DNA of 64,000 nucleotides from Pachypanchax playfairii (GCA_006937955.1 SSNP01000005.1:3413475-3477474); one strand, 5' to 3'. Positions 1 through 13,400 are shown, numbered from the stretch's first letter. Program-made: numbers and translations. The notes: generated by a model not told the origin, from the letters alone.

Positions 1-2159
1 TTTCCCACATGAATTACACTAATGTAACGTTGTTACCTCCACCAAGGAGGTCATGTTTATGCCAGGGTTTGTTTGTTTGGAAAAGTCATCTCCTATGATA
101 CCAAATTAAATAAAATAAATAATCTGTAGTTTTTTCTTTTAATCAAAGACAAAAACTGTCTTGGGCAGAGATTTTACTCAAATATGCTGTGGGATTTTTT
201 CACAATCATAAACAACTTGTATCTTAAAAAAACAAAATTTTTGTCGCAAAATTTCTCTTTCAAGAGTTTTAGTTTTTAAGAAGCCAAATACACCAAACAT
301 TCCACCTTCAGCATCTCAGATATTATCAAAAGAACTCCACAAAACGTAATTCTTTGGCACAAACTCCAAATTCAGAATGTAGGATCACTTGTTTAACAGT
401 GTATAGATTTAAATGAGTATACAACATAAAGTTTATTTTTCAAGTATCTAAATGTTCTTAGTTTTAGAGAAAGCAGATTTAAATGAGAAGATGTTGTGCC
501 TGGATGATGCGAAGGGAAGTCACAGGAAGACTGGAAGGGTGACTAATATGTAAGAATTTTTAAAAGGAGACTGAGATACGGTAAATTTCTATCAGGATTA
601 AGGAACAGAAAGTGATCAGTTTGCACAAAAAGTACAAAAGAACCACCAAATAAAACCACCAAAAGTATAAATGAGACATTTAAATGTTATATTTTATTAT
701 GCGGTTGGTGTGCCGTAAATATCATCTTAGCAAACACACTTAGTGATTGCATACTCTGCATTTTTTATGTGTGCATGTGCAAAAATGTTGCAGATTTTTG
801 ACTCACCTTTAATCTGTAGACCATGATCAGCAAAAACTTACGTGACCAAACATGCAAGTGTAGGTTTAGGCAAAAATTATTCTTGGTTAGGTTTGGATGA
901 AGCTTGAATTAGAGTCAAAAATCTTCTCTTGGTTAAAGAATTGAGTGAATAACAGCCTGTTTGGTTGCTACATTGCTGTCACGTCTCAGCATTTTATATT
1001 TAGTTTTAAACTCTGTCCCCTTTCACAACACCGGGTTATAATATTTAATATGTGCCCCCAAAATTCTATAAAGTCATTCGAATTTTACTGGATATTTAAC
1101 TGTTTGTATTTCAGTATATTTTTTCTAATTTCATATTGAGCATATGTTCATGTTTCAAAATAAACAGAATTTTGTCAGATCACAGCTAATATTTGATTTA
1201 CCACCTGAGTTCTTCTTCTCTTACTAGAACTGACAATCAAATGTTAATCTTAATCTTCTATTGTCTAAATCATGAAGATAAGGTTGACATGAGGACGAAA
1301 ACATGAAATAAAATGCTCAACTATTTTGAGGAGTCAAGTAAATCTAGGTGTTGAGGATGTGGCTTCAGATTTCGAGAACAGAAAATGACAAGCGTGCAAA
1401 AAAGATAAACAGGAAAAAACGTATAATGTCAAATAGCAACGTCTGATTAAATCTTGGATTTTGTGGTTTATAAATATAAATCTTCTGTATTTCAATGTTA
1501 AAAAGTATGAAAACGATACAGAGATGCAACTGCAACAAATTTTAAAGTTGCTTGTCAGCATTATGGAATATACAATGTACACTGCTCAAAAAAATGAAGG
1601 GAACACCTAAAAAACACGATGTAACTCCAAGTCTGTTAAAATTAAACTGTCCACTTAGGAAGTAATACTTACAATCATATAAGTATACATACATACCATA
1701 CAAAAAAAGAAAAAAAAATCTTGTTTGATGAGTTTTATTATTTTAGATGTTCAGCCAAGACAACTTTATTCGCATCAGTTTTTCATTTCTGAACCAACAG
1801 AATGGACCCTAGACTTAGAAGTATGGAGGGAACAGGTGTACAGGTGTGAAGCTGTACAGGTTCACATCTGTATGTCAATTATGAACTGATGTTGCAATGT
1901 TTTACGGAACTAACTCAAAGTCAGTCATGCATGAAGTAAAAGGGGGAAATAAGAAACTTTTGGCCTGACTACAAGTATTCAAAAATTTAACATTTGCTAT
2001 TTTTAATTGTCATGCATGCGAGTGGTTTTACTGGTCAGTGATGACGCATTAATGACACGAAGCAGAGCAACAAACTGTGAGTTTGGAGTAACTGAGAGAA
2101 ACCAGGAGATGAACATTTGTTTTCTTGTCAATCCAATCTTCACTTCTCCAGAGTCCAAA
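1..2159. other. Intergenic DNA upstream of the olfactomedin gene
   Basis: No supported gene. Only short AT-rich chance ORFs occur here. Around 36-82 there is a stretch containing CCACCAAGGAGGTCATG followed by GTTTGTTTG, which resembles a short interspersed repeat common in fish genomes. A Tc1 terminal fragment (listed separately) begins at 1580. The stretch just before 2160 should hold the promoter of the olfactomedin gene, but I see no clear TATA box. Confidence 0.6.
1580..1677 (+). mobile_element. Solo left end of a Tc1/mariner element
   Basis: The sequence starts CACTGCTCAAAAAAATGAAG right after a TA dinucleotide, the usual Tc1/mariner target. It continues with a GGGAACAC block, AACACGATGTAACTCCA and AAACTGTCCACTTA. 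The same blocks appear in the same order at the left end of the longer Tc1 element at 31789. No matching right end or transposase remnant follows, so this is a truncated or internally deleted copy. The right boundary is approximate because similarity fades gradually. Confidence 0.75.
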
Positions 2160-4312
2160 ATGCTGCTGCTTCTCCTCCTTCTGCTTTCATTCACAGTAAG
2201 TTACACTTCTACTAATCCAGAAACAGAAAATACGCAAGAAAGTTCTGTTTTATAACATTTCAAGGGAGTTTTGTTGAATTTAGTTTGTGTATCTTTTTTT
2301 TACAGTGCTCTATTTGTTAAAGAGCTTTAACCTGCTGTTGTCCAATGCTAAGATTTTATGTTTAACTGCAGGCTGACGTTCAGTCCCAACGAGTATCAGG
2401 TCTGACGAAATCTGACTCGTGTCTGTGTGAGGTAAACTCCACCATGTGGTCTTTCCCTACTGTGAAGTTTGAGTCTGTGCTGCAGAAGGTGGAAACCTGT
2501 GAGGAGTCTTTGAGCAACCTGCAGGAACAGGTGAGACACAGTTCAGCTTTTCTATCTGTGCAGAAGATAAGTGAAGCGCATCAGTACGCTGGGAGTTTTC
2601 CTGAACAGAAATCAGAAATATTTCAAAAATGATCTCCAGCTGCAAGATCCAGATGTTCACTTAACTTCAGTTGCACAGAGAAAACTACCAGCATACCATG
2701 AAGTCCCTTTTGAATAAAGTGCTGCAATATTCTTTCTAAATAAACTTGAACTTGAACCTACCACTGTAAGGTGGTTATTTGCATGGGTATTAAATTTCTT
2801 GCTTTTTCCACAGAAGTTTCTGTCAGTCTCATTATTTGGAGCTACTCTTTCTGTTTCCCTGCAGATTTTGATCTCCAATCAGCATCTTCCTCAGATCCAC
2901 CACGAGGTTGTCAATGTGACGGCCCGACTACAGTCTTTTTGGTACCTGCACAATCAAGGACTGTACACATCGCTGTCCCTGCGCCTGCTGAGCCAGGAGC
3001 TGGACCAGCTGGAGACAGACATCACTGCCGTCCACAGTGATCTCAACAACGGCCAGACACAAAAACTCTCCAAAGAGGTTCAGCAAAAATAAGAAAAATG
3101 GCTAAACAATAGAGCACTATGTCTAGTCACAAATTATAGTGTTTTTTTTTTTTTTCAATGTGCATATGTGTGTGTCTTAGGTTGGTAAAATGCAAAAGGA
3201 TGTACGGAAGATGCAAACAACAGACACAATTAATATGAAGACTGTGAAAGAGAGACTGCGCTACCTGAAGAATAACGTGCAGTCCTGCAAGTCAATTCCT
3301 AAAGACTTCAAAGGTGAGTATGTGTGTGTGGACCAATACACAAATTTTAAATGTGCTGCCTGGTATTTTCCAAAATAAATGTTGTACTTTCCTAGTTTAT
3401 GTAACAATCCTTACTCCAAATTCTCTTGTATTCAGCTCTTTAGAAATGGTATCTTCTGTTTCAGCCAATCACAGGTACTGCCTTAAAGGTCTAATCACTA
3501 AAATCAGTGACCCTGTGATGACTAAAGTCAGTCCCTTTGGTAAGAGCTACATTTCTGGTTCATGGGGGAAACAAGCAGAGATGGATGGTGAAGAGCAGAA
3601 GGACACTTACTGGGTTCAACCTCTTGTCAGCGGCCACACACATGGAAACACCCTGCGAGTTTACCAAACCTATGGAGACTTCATGGCCTCTAAAAACCAC
3701 AGAGATTTTACCTTTGCTCCATCCCACAGTGATGCTAGCACCATTGAGGGTCCTAGTGCTGTTCTTTATGGTGATGCTCTGTATTATAATTGTTACCGCT
3801 CTGCAGATGTCTGTCGCTACGACATGAAGACAAACCTCGTCAAACGAGTGACACTTCCAGGTAACGGTGTGGGTTTCAACAACAAGTTTCCGTATTGTTA
3901 TTATAACTGTCGCGCTAACAGTGATGTGGACATAGAGGCAGATGAGACTGGACTGTGGGCGCTCTACGCTACTCTCGGTAACCATGGTAATCTTGTTGTG
4001 AGCAAGCTGTTTTGGGACAATGTAACTAAGACTGTCAATGTGTCACAGACATGGGAAACGAAGCTGTTCAAGAAGGCAGTGAGCAACGCTTTCATGGTGT
4101 GTGGGGTGTTGTACGCCACTCGATATGTAGATGAATACAAAGAGGAAGTGTTTTACGCCTTTGATACAGCAACAGGGAAGGAAATCAACTCGCTGTCATT
4201 GCCACTAGAGAAAGTATCTTCAGGAGTGGCCAGTCTGAGTTACAACCCGACCGACAGGCGGATTTATATGTACAATGATGCATATCTGCTGGCCTATCAG
4301 GCCTTTTTCTAA
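2160..4312 (+). CDS. Secreted olfactomedin-domain glycoprotein, OLFM4-like (5 exons)
   Basis: Exons read as 2160-2195, 2372-2530, 2865-3077, 3181-3313 and 3465-4312, joining in frame to 462 aa. Exon 1 encodes a signal peptide (Met, eight Leu, then SFT) and ends at a GTAAGT donor. The ATG at 2160 is preferred over in-frame upstream ATGs because it starts the signal peptide directly and has A at -3. Exons 2-4 (about residues 13-180) hold a Cys-rich start (CLCEVNSTMW) and a heptad-like coiled-coil stem, where family members oligomerise. Exon 5 is the olfactomedin domain. C186 and C393 are placed like the conserved domain disulfide. D336, N388 and D452 align by eye with the myocilin calcium ligands. 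The length is slightly below human OLFM4 (510 aa). The exon 3 donor (GAG then GTTCAG) is weak. Family members are extracellular and act in mucosal or matrix contexts; the role of this copy is unknown. It could equally be a fish-specific olfactomedin-like paralogue, so no symbol is given. Confidence 0.9.
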
Positions 4313-4425
4313 TTATTTTTGCTTAGCCATACTGCAACAAAAAACTCTTTTATTCTATTACTAATGTTACCAGTTAGCTAATGCTTGTTCTAAAGGTAAA
4401 TCATGTACTCATAACCAAAAGTTTT

Positions 4426-4431
4426 AATAAA
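4426..4431 (+). promoter_or_regulatory. Polyadenylation signal of the olfactomedin gene
   Basis: AATAAA lies 114 bases after the stop codon at 4310-4312. It is the first canonical hexamer downstream of the gene, which gives a short 3' UTR. Confidence 0.65.
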
Positions 4432-4540
4432 CTGAAATGTATCCACATTGAAAAATGAGACAAATCATAATAAAAATCTGCAACAACAATGATGTTTTAT
4501 TATTAGTATTAGAATTACTTTTTACTGTACCGTACCTTAA

Positions 4541-4624
4541 CATAACATAACATAACATAACATAACATAACATAACATAACATAACATAACATAACATAA
4601 CATAACATAACATAACATAACATA
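4541..4624. repeat. (CATAA)n microsatellite
   Basis: About 16 perfect tandem copies of the pentamer CATAA. The open reading frame across it on the minus strand (LCYVM repeats) is a product of the repeat and not a gene. It sits about 110 bases beyond the olfactomedin poly(A) signal. Confidence 0.97.
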
Positions 4625-4790
4625 TTTATTTATACTTTCTACACAACCATACAGCAGACCAAAGTGCTTAACAACAAAACAGTAAAATAGGAATAAAGAA
4701 ATATCAAAATGTTTAAACAATAAAACACATATAGAAACAAATACAGTAAAAGCCAATAAAATAATACAGATACCAGCAGACCTAAACTTT
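4625..4790. repeat. Possible decayed retroelement tail
   Basis: The stretch starts TTTATTTATACTTTCTACAC and is followed by CAAAGTGCTTAACAACAAAA and A-rich sequence. This resembles the widespread fish repeat tail seen again near 36085 (TTTATTTATAAAAGCGCC). The adjoining pentamer array could have grown from the terminal simple repeat of such an element. Assignment is by resemblance only. Confidence 0.35.
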
Positions 4791-7700
4791 ATTTAATTAA
4801 TTTCTGGGAAATTTTACCAGTTAGATTTTGTGTTTCTGCACATTGATTGCTGAAAGTTGGCTCATCAATCTCTTCAGTCAAACTATACAGTTTGCCAAAC
4901 CTTTGCAGTTTCTGCAGAATGCTGTAATGTAGCTTGTTTACCACCAGAGTGTGCTGCAGGGCTAACACTGAAAACCTTGACTACTCAATTCAGGTGGCTT
5001 GACATACATGGATTATATATTTTCGTTATGCAAGAAGCACCAGTTATTACTGTATAAACAGAGGCCCAGCCTATATAGGCCTTGGGGAATAACTGACATA
5101 TCTGTTTTTTTTAAAAAAGTCTTTATTTACACATCGATATTTTAAATAATCTCTCAGAAAGATGCATCCTACAACTAACCTTATGAACTTGAACAATAAT
5201 AAATTTATACAATAAAGAAGCCTCATTTACACTTTTCAGCTGAATAAACATTCATGCATAAAATGTTTTCAGTTATATAATATATAGGTGGTCTTGTTCT
5301 AATGTTAAGACAGGCTGAATAAACAGATTGAGAGTGTGTTTTGACCCTGTGTGTAGTATTTCCAGTTACCTACAGTAGAGAGCAGTGTGTACATGCACTG
5401 AACCTGTAAGGACAGATGTTTCCATGTGGCCTGGTTTTCAGTTTCAAGCTGGCTGCCTGTCAGACACACCCAAACAAAACCGACCTGCTGGCCTGCAGAT
5501 TTGAAGACGCCACACAACAGCCAGCTGGCTCAGCATGAAACTTGGTGGTCTGCTCTGAACCGTGTTTGTGGTATGTGATTTCATGTTTCTGAGCAGAGAA
5601 GGATCCACATGCTCTGTAATGATATACTGGATGTTTTAACATTTTGGTAACCATCAGACCTTTGTAATTTCTTGTATTTTAAAATCTGCTAATTCATCAT
5701 GCTGCTAAAATAGTCACACACACTGTGGATTGTGTAAAATTAGAGGGGACTGTAGTTTCTCTGCAGGGTCACACTGGCTTAAGACCATTTCAAACGAATG
5801 AGCCTCTTTTGTTACAGAAAACGTTTTTGCTCTTGAAAGAATCTTTATGTGGGTTATTTAATCCAGTTTTAACCCATTTAAGATTAGAGGAGCTCTCTCA
5901 ACACAGTGTCCTCAGCTATTTGGCGTGCACATGGTGAGGGTCTGGAATCCACATCCCCTTAGTGCAAATGAAAGTTTGCCACAAAGGGCCGCGATACCTC
6001 TTTTTCTTTTCCTTTGCACTTTAAAAGATGGTGGCCACTCAGTGACATTAACTGTCTAGTTTTGGTTTTATAATGGTCAAATAGTGAGAAATCATTTCTA
6101 AAAGACAAACATAATGGTAACGAGGGTAAAGTAGCTTATTACACTGGAATTGGAGGCAACATTGAGACCAAAATCTGAACCACTGAGAACGAGTTAAAAT
6201 AGCTGGTACACACAATAACTTCACTGGATAATTATAACTTAACCAAAACTGGATACTTTTGTTTAGTTTTTTTTTTTTTGTAACATGTGTTTACGCTTTT
6301 TTTCTCTTTTCTGATTAAAGACAGAAAACAGAGATACTGTTGACTGAGGAAATTATATCAAGAAATGATACTGAGTCTTTGACACCATGATTGTAAAATG
6401 TGCCATTTGCTGTTTTATGGGATTGTTAGTAGTTAAAGGGCGGAGCTTTATTGACCATTTAAAGCTCATGCTCATGCCTAAAAGTCCATCTTTTTTAGTT
6501 GTGCCTGCCATCTTTATCTTTACTCATTATCAAGCAATCTGTGACTTCATGTGATGTCAACAACATGAAACACTGAGGACTAACAGTAATGACTGACATC
6601 AGAGGAACTTGCTGTGCTTCATCAGGCCAGGTTTTGATCTGAGAAAGAGCTCCGCCCACTCACGAACTAAGCAGTTCAGTTTTTTGTTGTCTAAAAACAG
6701 AATCCTTCTGGACATGGAACACCTAAACTCAGGCTTGAGATGCTAAAAAATAATCACAACGTTGTTTTTTTAAAATACTTTCCCTGAAAATTATAATTCT
6801 CCTTGATTTTAATGTCATCCTACAATATATTTAGTTTCAATGCCTCCAATCCAAATAAAGACTAGCAAGCAATCAGTTTCACAGGAGCATAAACATATTA
6901 TAAACAGTGGAAACATCGTGTTTCACAAATTGTTTTTACTTGCAAAATCTTAATCAATTTACATATCTAAAGAGCATTTTTTGTTGTTTTGTTTCCTTTT
7001 TTACATTGTGCAGGGTGTAAAAGTGCAACATATACTTTGTTTAATGTAGAAAGAAAAAAATGATCCTCAATATTACAAATAAAAGCAGCAGTGGAGACTT
7101 GGTTGGTTTATCTCATTAACTTGATCACAAACTAATCTGAGCATATTCACCTTCTTTCTTGTTGAAAAGAGAAGCCTCAGAATCCCGTTTACTGACTATT
7201 TTCTGGAACCAGGGAGTACTTTTGCACATAGTTCTTGTTGCATGAAATAACTAATTACTGGTAAAGAAAAATGAGCATTTTAACATACTGCAAGATGGTA
7301 AGAATTACATGAAACAACAAAAATCAATACCTAAAACAAATTATTGGATGTGTACTTTTATGTTTCTCATATTGTCAAGGAGAAAGGCGGGACTTAAAAC
7401 TTGTACTGGAACCAGTCACAAAGGCCTGGTTGCTTCCTGGTTCTGTTCCTTTGTCTAGTTTATTTATCAGAGTTTTCTGTGCTCTGATGGCATCTGCATC
7501 TATAAAAGGCAAATACAATGTGATGAAACTAAATATGTATGAGGTCAACTACTTGGTAACAGAAGGAGCTGCTGGAAAAAATTAATGTATATTCAGGGTG
7601 TTGTTTACACGCAGGTTAGTGGGGCGACTTTTATCATTATAGTTTGCACGTCAACGCAAACACAGGATTTTTTGTAGGTTTAATCCTCTTCATCCCTCCA

Positions 7701-9979
7701 CCAGCATTAGAGCTTCTCCTCTTCTGTCAGTATAGAATCTGAACATATTGTCAGATTTGTCCACAAATACAAGAGGCTTTAAGTAATAATGTGCTAAATA
7801 TGAATCCTAATTCTGGCTTTAAAAGGTTTTAATGAGAAAAGATAACAGTGCAGCAGGATAATGGATAAAGGAACAGAGAGGCTGTGAGGGGATAGGATAG
7901 AACATCACAGAAGTTTAATGTTATTACAGCTCCAACTGCTTTGACAGTGAAGACAAGAAGAGGTGGATGGCAACCTTTTTCATTTTTTTATTTTTTGCCT
8001 TTGTCACCTGGTGCTTTTGGCTTCCTGTCTAATTGTTGGTTACTGAAACAAAAGATGGCTCAAAGGACTCATAATAAATAAATACCAGATAGCTGCATCT
8101 TGCAACAGTTTGGAAAGAGTCTGGAAAAAATATTCACAAAACTCAAACAGAAGGGAGACAGCAGATCTGGCCAAAAATAAAAAGCTGTAGAAGGCCCCAA
8201 ACCAACCAAAACATTTGGCATCAGATCTGGGCTGCTCCTCCTGTCAAACCAAGACAAGGAAGGAAGTAGGGGACTGATGGGGTTGCATCCCCCATTTCCT
8301 GTCATAGCTGCCACCATAATAAAGGTTTCTGCAGTAATTAGTGATATTCTACCAGTTTGTCATGAGGGTAAATCAACATCATCTTCATAAAGGCTCACAC
8401 TCCCAGTCTTATGTTCTGATGTGCAATTAGAACAATTATAGTGATCAATCTTTCCATAATTTCTCTCTGAAAAAGAAATGTTCCTGTCTCTGCTGTAAAC
8501 TAAACTAATAAACCAGAACTATCAGTCCACACACATAAAAATGAAATATACTAAACAAGATGTTGTAGATGTTAGTAAAAACATAAACCACCTCATGTTA
8601 CAAGCCCCACCCTCTTGCTTTGTGTAGGGGCTGTACAATTGTTTAGGCAAACTGAACTGAAAGTGACCCAACGTTTGAGTTAAAATTGTGTGTGTTTCCA
8701 TCCTGCGTTTAAAGATTTGCATCACAATGATAGCAGGAAGAGATTGTTTGGATTAGTGGTTTCTATCACCAAGGTCATCTTCAAATTATTTCAGCAATGT
8801 GGTGTGTGATGTGTAATTACCAACTGAAAAGAAATGTTTCATTCTGTCTCCATTTAAAAAAAAAAATAAAATTAAACTCTGCTTTTATTTAGAATTGATC
8901 GGTTAAGAAAGACTCAGTCTGTAACAAATACTAACTTCAACATTTTAAATGAGGAAACTCTCTAAAAACGTACATTTATTTTTCTTTCACTATTTCATTC
9001 CAACTAGTTGTTCAGCCAAATGCATGCTTTGTTTCTTTTGGCTGTCTCACAAACATTAATTAACTAACAAGATTTTTCCTTTTGGCTCCACAGAGACTCT
9101 TCTTTTATAAATTATCAGTGAAGATAAAATCACCACTCTGGCAGAAGCAGAGGAGAAAAAGCAAAGCAGGACACAGTGTGCTGAGGAGGAAAAATGTAAA
9201 TAAGTTTCCACTTTACCATTTCAACACCGCAGTGTTGTTGCTATGCTAAAATAGTTCAGGTAAAAAGTTAAAAAATATCACCTTGGTGAACGTCTGGAAA
9301 GGATCTGATGGTTGTCGATTACCAATCATGAATACCCACTGCAGTTTATTAGTCATCTAAAGCCAATCAGTTTTAGCTCTTTAAATTAGATGGTTGAGTC
9401 ACTCAAATTTAAAACTATTGTGAGGATGTCCAGTTCGTAGGAAACCTCCTACCTGGTATCTGCACTGGAGAGGAAACATTCTGCACATCCTTCCGGCCTG
9501 TAGCCCTCACCTCACCTCGCACATCATGAAGAATGTTTGTTTTTTTTACTAACTTTACAAGTTTGTAGATTTATTTTTATTTTTGTGACTGAGACAAGCA
9601 CCTTGATATGATTCAACAGTGAGTCGTAGAAGTAGAGAGAATCTGGTTAACAAAATCATTGTTTAGATTTAGATAATAAGGAGAATGACAATAATAAGAG
9701 TGAATGATCCTAAGGAGGGCGCATGCATACCTGTACGCATTGATGTGGAGGACGTACTTCAACTTTTTGAGAACCTTCAATACAGTCCAGCCGGGGGTTC
9801 TTGGGGAGATAATGAGAACCACAGAAATTAAGCCAGGACTAATCTACTAGGTTTTGATCTATCCAACCCCCAAACGGTAATACAACTAGCTGAAGAATCG
9901 AGGGAGAACAGCAGACAAGCTCAAGATAAATAAACTTAAACTAAATGAGCTCCATATATGGAACTTAACTGGACACAGT
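4791..9979. other. Intergenic, no gene seen
   Basis: About 5 kb of AT-rich DNA. All ORFs are short, lack recognisable domains and are not flanked by convincing splice sites. I see no RNA gene, microsatellite of note or intact mobile element. Confidence 0.55.
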
Positions 9980-10440
9980 TAAACAGGTGGAAGATGGGAT
10001 GGTCTTCTCAAAACTCAACAACACTATTATAAACAACTCCTCCCACCCACTTCACACTCAGGAAACACCTTCAGCCTCAGGTTGTTACCCCCAAGGTGCA
10101 GAACTGAATGCTACAGGAACTCATTCCTGCTGGCAGTCATCAGATACAGCACAACAAGCATGACAAAATAATAATAGGGATGGGCATTCGCTCCCTCATG
10201 CAAGCACTCATTTATTCAGTCTAAATGCCCATAAACTATACTGTGTATAGAGAAATTATAGTGCATCTGGCCTCCTTGTGCAACCTTATATTATATTACC
10301 ATGTGGCATATGTTTTTGTCCTGATTTGTTGTATGTCAGGGTTCATATATTTATCTATTGCTGCCGTAATAAAACAATTTCATGCAAGGAATTATTAAAG
10401 TTTCTGTCTTTCTATCATTCTATCTGTCTTTAACCCTCTA
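9980..10440 (+). mobile_element. Decayed Rex1-like LINE, 3' end
   Basis: One frame from about 10072 reads FSLRLLPPRCRTECYRNSFL, the kind of C-terminal peptide that closes fish non-LTR reverse transcriptases. An upstream SHPLH motif lies in another frame, so the ORF is frameshifted. The 3' end at 10365-10440 reads AACAATTTCATGCAAGGAAT, then TATTAAAGTTTCTGTCTTTC and a degenerate TCTATC simple repeat. This matches the Rex1 type of tail (AATTTCCCC..GGATTAATAAAG plus a short tandem repeat). The element is 5'-truncated and inactive. The start is approximate, and degraded element sequence may extend further left. Confidence 0.65.
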
Positions 10441-13400
10441 ACTTTAAAAATCACTTGTGAAACAAAGATAAGGTTGTTGAATGTCGAAAAAATAAATAAA
10501 AGTTGGGATTCCATCATGAGGTTTGATGAGTTCAGCATATCATGCACAAAGAGTAAATACAGGTGTGTTTTTGAATAACTTTGTATAAAAACGGTCTTAT
10601 CACATCTCTTTCCATGACTCCTTTGAGATTACTGTGTTGGTTCCCACAGGAGCTGCTGCTGCCAGGAAATAAGAAAAACTTTGTTCTTCCTCTTCTATCT
10701 GATCCCGCAGAGAGAAAACATTTAAACTTCAAAGCTGCAGTTAGAACATTAGATTTATAAAGTAATCATGTAAATAAAAAGTGCTATTTGTGATGAGCCT
10801 GCAGAGGATTTATTGTGTGCTTGTTATAGTTCCCTTCAGTTTTATGCTTCTTTGTCTTTTTTTAAAATATTTTTTCAGCCAATAACTTTTGTTTTAGTTG
10901 TGCTGCTTTGATCAATAGATGGCTGAGATCCCAGTTGTAGAAAATATCTCACAAAGTTTCTACAAAGGAGCTTGAAATTTATTTATTTTTCACTAAAACA
11001 TTCCGTTAACTTACATTATATATTTGCAGCCAATAAATTCATCTAGCACTTTGTTGCTGCAATCATACTCTGTTGAGGTGTAGTGAGGTGTGAATCAATG
11101 TCCAGTGACTCAAGAAGAGTCTTAGGATCAGATCAGAAAGTAAGTGATGCTCAGCCTCAGCTTTCTTAAGCATTAGACTTTAGGAAAATTGCATGTTGCG
11201 TTTTTTGCAGACAACTTTGTGCGCTCACATTGTTATATGAAACTTCTGAAGATATTTAAGCCCTTTTTCTAGACAGCTAATCAAGAGAAAGTTTACTTTG
11301 TGAGAAGCAGTTAAATAATTGAAGTACATGTCCAGATTTAGAATAACCATTTTCAGGGATCTTCACATGACAGAAATGAGGAGACATATGGCATTATTTG
11401 TTAATTAATTATTATTAATTCTAGCATACCTTTACTCATGTTGGGAGCTTCTTTGAACAGCTGTGTGATATTACAAGCAATTTTTACCTTTTTTAGTGTT
11501 TCTTGCTGACTTTCTTTTTGCAAAAGTTATTCTTATTATTTTTATTCTGGTTTCATTGCCATGCAGATTCAAGGATTTTTGCTGATTTTTTTACTTTTTT
11601 GCCACCTGTTATAATGTGTCACCATAGCAACGAGAGATTTGTTTACCAGAAAGAGCAGCTATGAATGTTTCTTTGGTTCAAATACTAAAATTGAGACCCC
11701 AAAGCCCTGATCAGTTAAAAAGAAGAAGACATGCAGAGCAGGAGCAAAGTGAAGAGAGAGAATAGAAAGAGGAAGTTTAAACCTTCACTTCCATTAGTTG
11801 GAATGGATCAGGCACCAGAAGATTTTAAGTTCTCCCTATAATTTAAGAGTAATTACACTACAATTTTGACTCCACCTTCTCCTTCAACTGCTGCTGCTCC
11901 TCTCAGACTCGCCTCTCCCACCCCAGCTCACTCCATTCTGTTTAATTCCCACACAGCACATTTCAGTTATTGGGCACTTATTTGTATCATCCTATTGATG
12001 TTTAGTTTGTATTTGTTTTAACTGTTTTATCTAGAAAATTAATCTTAAATTTTTTTTAATTATTGAGAAATGAAGCTCCTCTACAGTTTGAATTAGGTAT
12101 ATTATTCCTCACTGAAAAACATTGAAATAAAGTAAATAAAACATAAAATGGGCCAAATGTCCAAAATAAACCAAACACAGGATGTTTTAACTCCTAATTT
12201 TGTCACTTTCTAAACATTTTATAAACTTTGATACATGTTCCATGGCTATTTAAAAATAGATTGAACTATAACAACAAAACTCCAAAACATAATGTTGAAC
12301 TGTCGGGGTTGGGAGTTTTTGAGTCTGTTTATTTTTCATGAGGTTTTTGGCCAGGACTTTGAGTCATTTTATTTTGAAGGAATTTTTTCCTGTCCTCTTT
12401 TGTTTCTTGCTGTGCTTTTTATTTATATTCCAGTCTCTTGTGTTTTAGTCTCCTCTCGAGTTTGCTTTTGTTTGCTATTTCAGTCTTTATGTTGTTAAGT
12501 TTCAGTCATTCCGTATCTACGTAGTATCCACTGCTCTGTTCACCTTGCCTAGTCAATGGTTTGCACCTGTTTTCCATCCTGTTTATTATGCCTTTCCCCT
12601 ATTTACTTCCTGTGTTGCGCTCCCTCCTGATGATCTATTTTGACTCATTTCTCTCCGGTCATCTGACCCTCATTTCCTGTGAAACTTCTCACCATCATAA
12701 AGTCAAAAATTCATACCTACTGTTACAGTTTGAGTCTCTGTCTTTTTCAGCATTTGAGTCTGTCAGCGTTCAGTGTGACAAGCAAACTGTGGAAACATGA
12801 CAAGGATTTTCAGTGTTACAGTCTCAACATTTATTTAGTTGTGGGGATCTAAAGAGGTATTTGTGGAGGTAAATATAGTTTCAGTGGACTGAGAATAGGT
12901 GGCCTGTAGATTTTAAACAGGACAGCCAGATGTTTTCTGCTGCTCGGGAAGTCACAGGACTGAAGTTCACATTTAAACTAAACCACTAAGGTCTGATGAG
13001 AGAAGCAGAGAAAGGAGGAACCACCCTCACTGCTAAATGAGTCCTTCTAATGACAAGGCGTCTCACAGTTTCATGATATAAATACAAAGCAGGTCCAAGA
13101 AAAATTGGGATGGAATCCTAAAATGACAGGGTGGATGGAAAGGAAAGTGGGTGGGGTGTATATTTGTGTTAATTCACAAACTTGGATGACAATTTAACTT
13201 TTAAACTTCATTATTCCACATCTGTCACACATGTTAGACATTTATTAGCACACATCTACACGCAGCTCTGCTATGTAGAACTAAAAACTAAACATCTATA
13301 GAACTGAGTTCAGTGTGTGATTTACAGTGTTACTCAGACCAGCAGTTTGATTCATGTTTACATAAGACCGAGGAAAGTCTGAAGTGAGTGAATAAAATAA

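Noticed and set aside
3560..3985. A 141-codon minus-strand ORF
   Set aside because: It lies antisense within the olfactomedin-domain exon and is a shadow of its codon usage.
4424..4756. A 110-codon minus-strand ORF with hydrophobic flanks
   Set aside because: It spans the CATAA array and a repeat-like tail. Hydrophobicity comes from AT-rich codons, and no splice or start context supports it.
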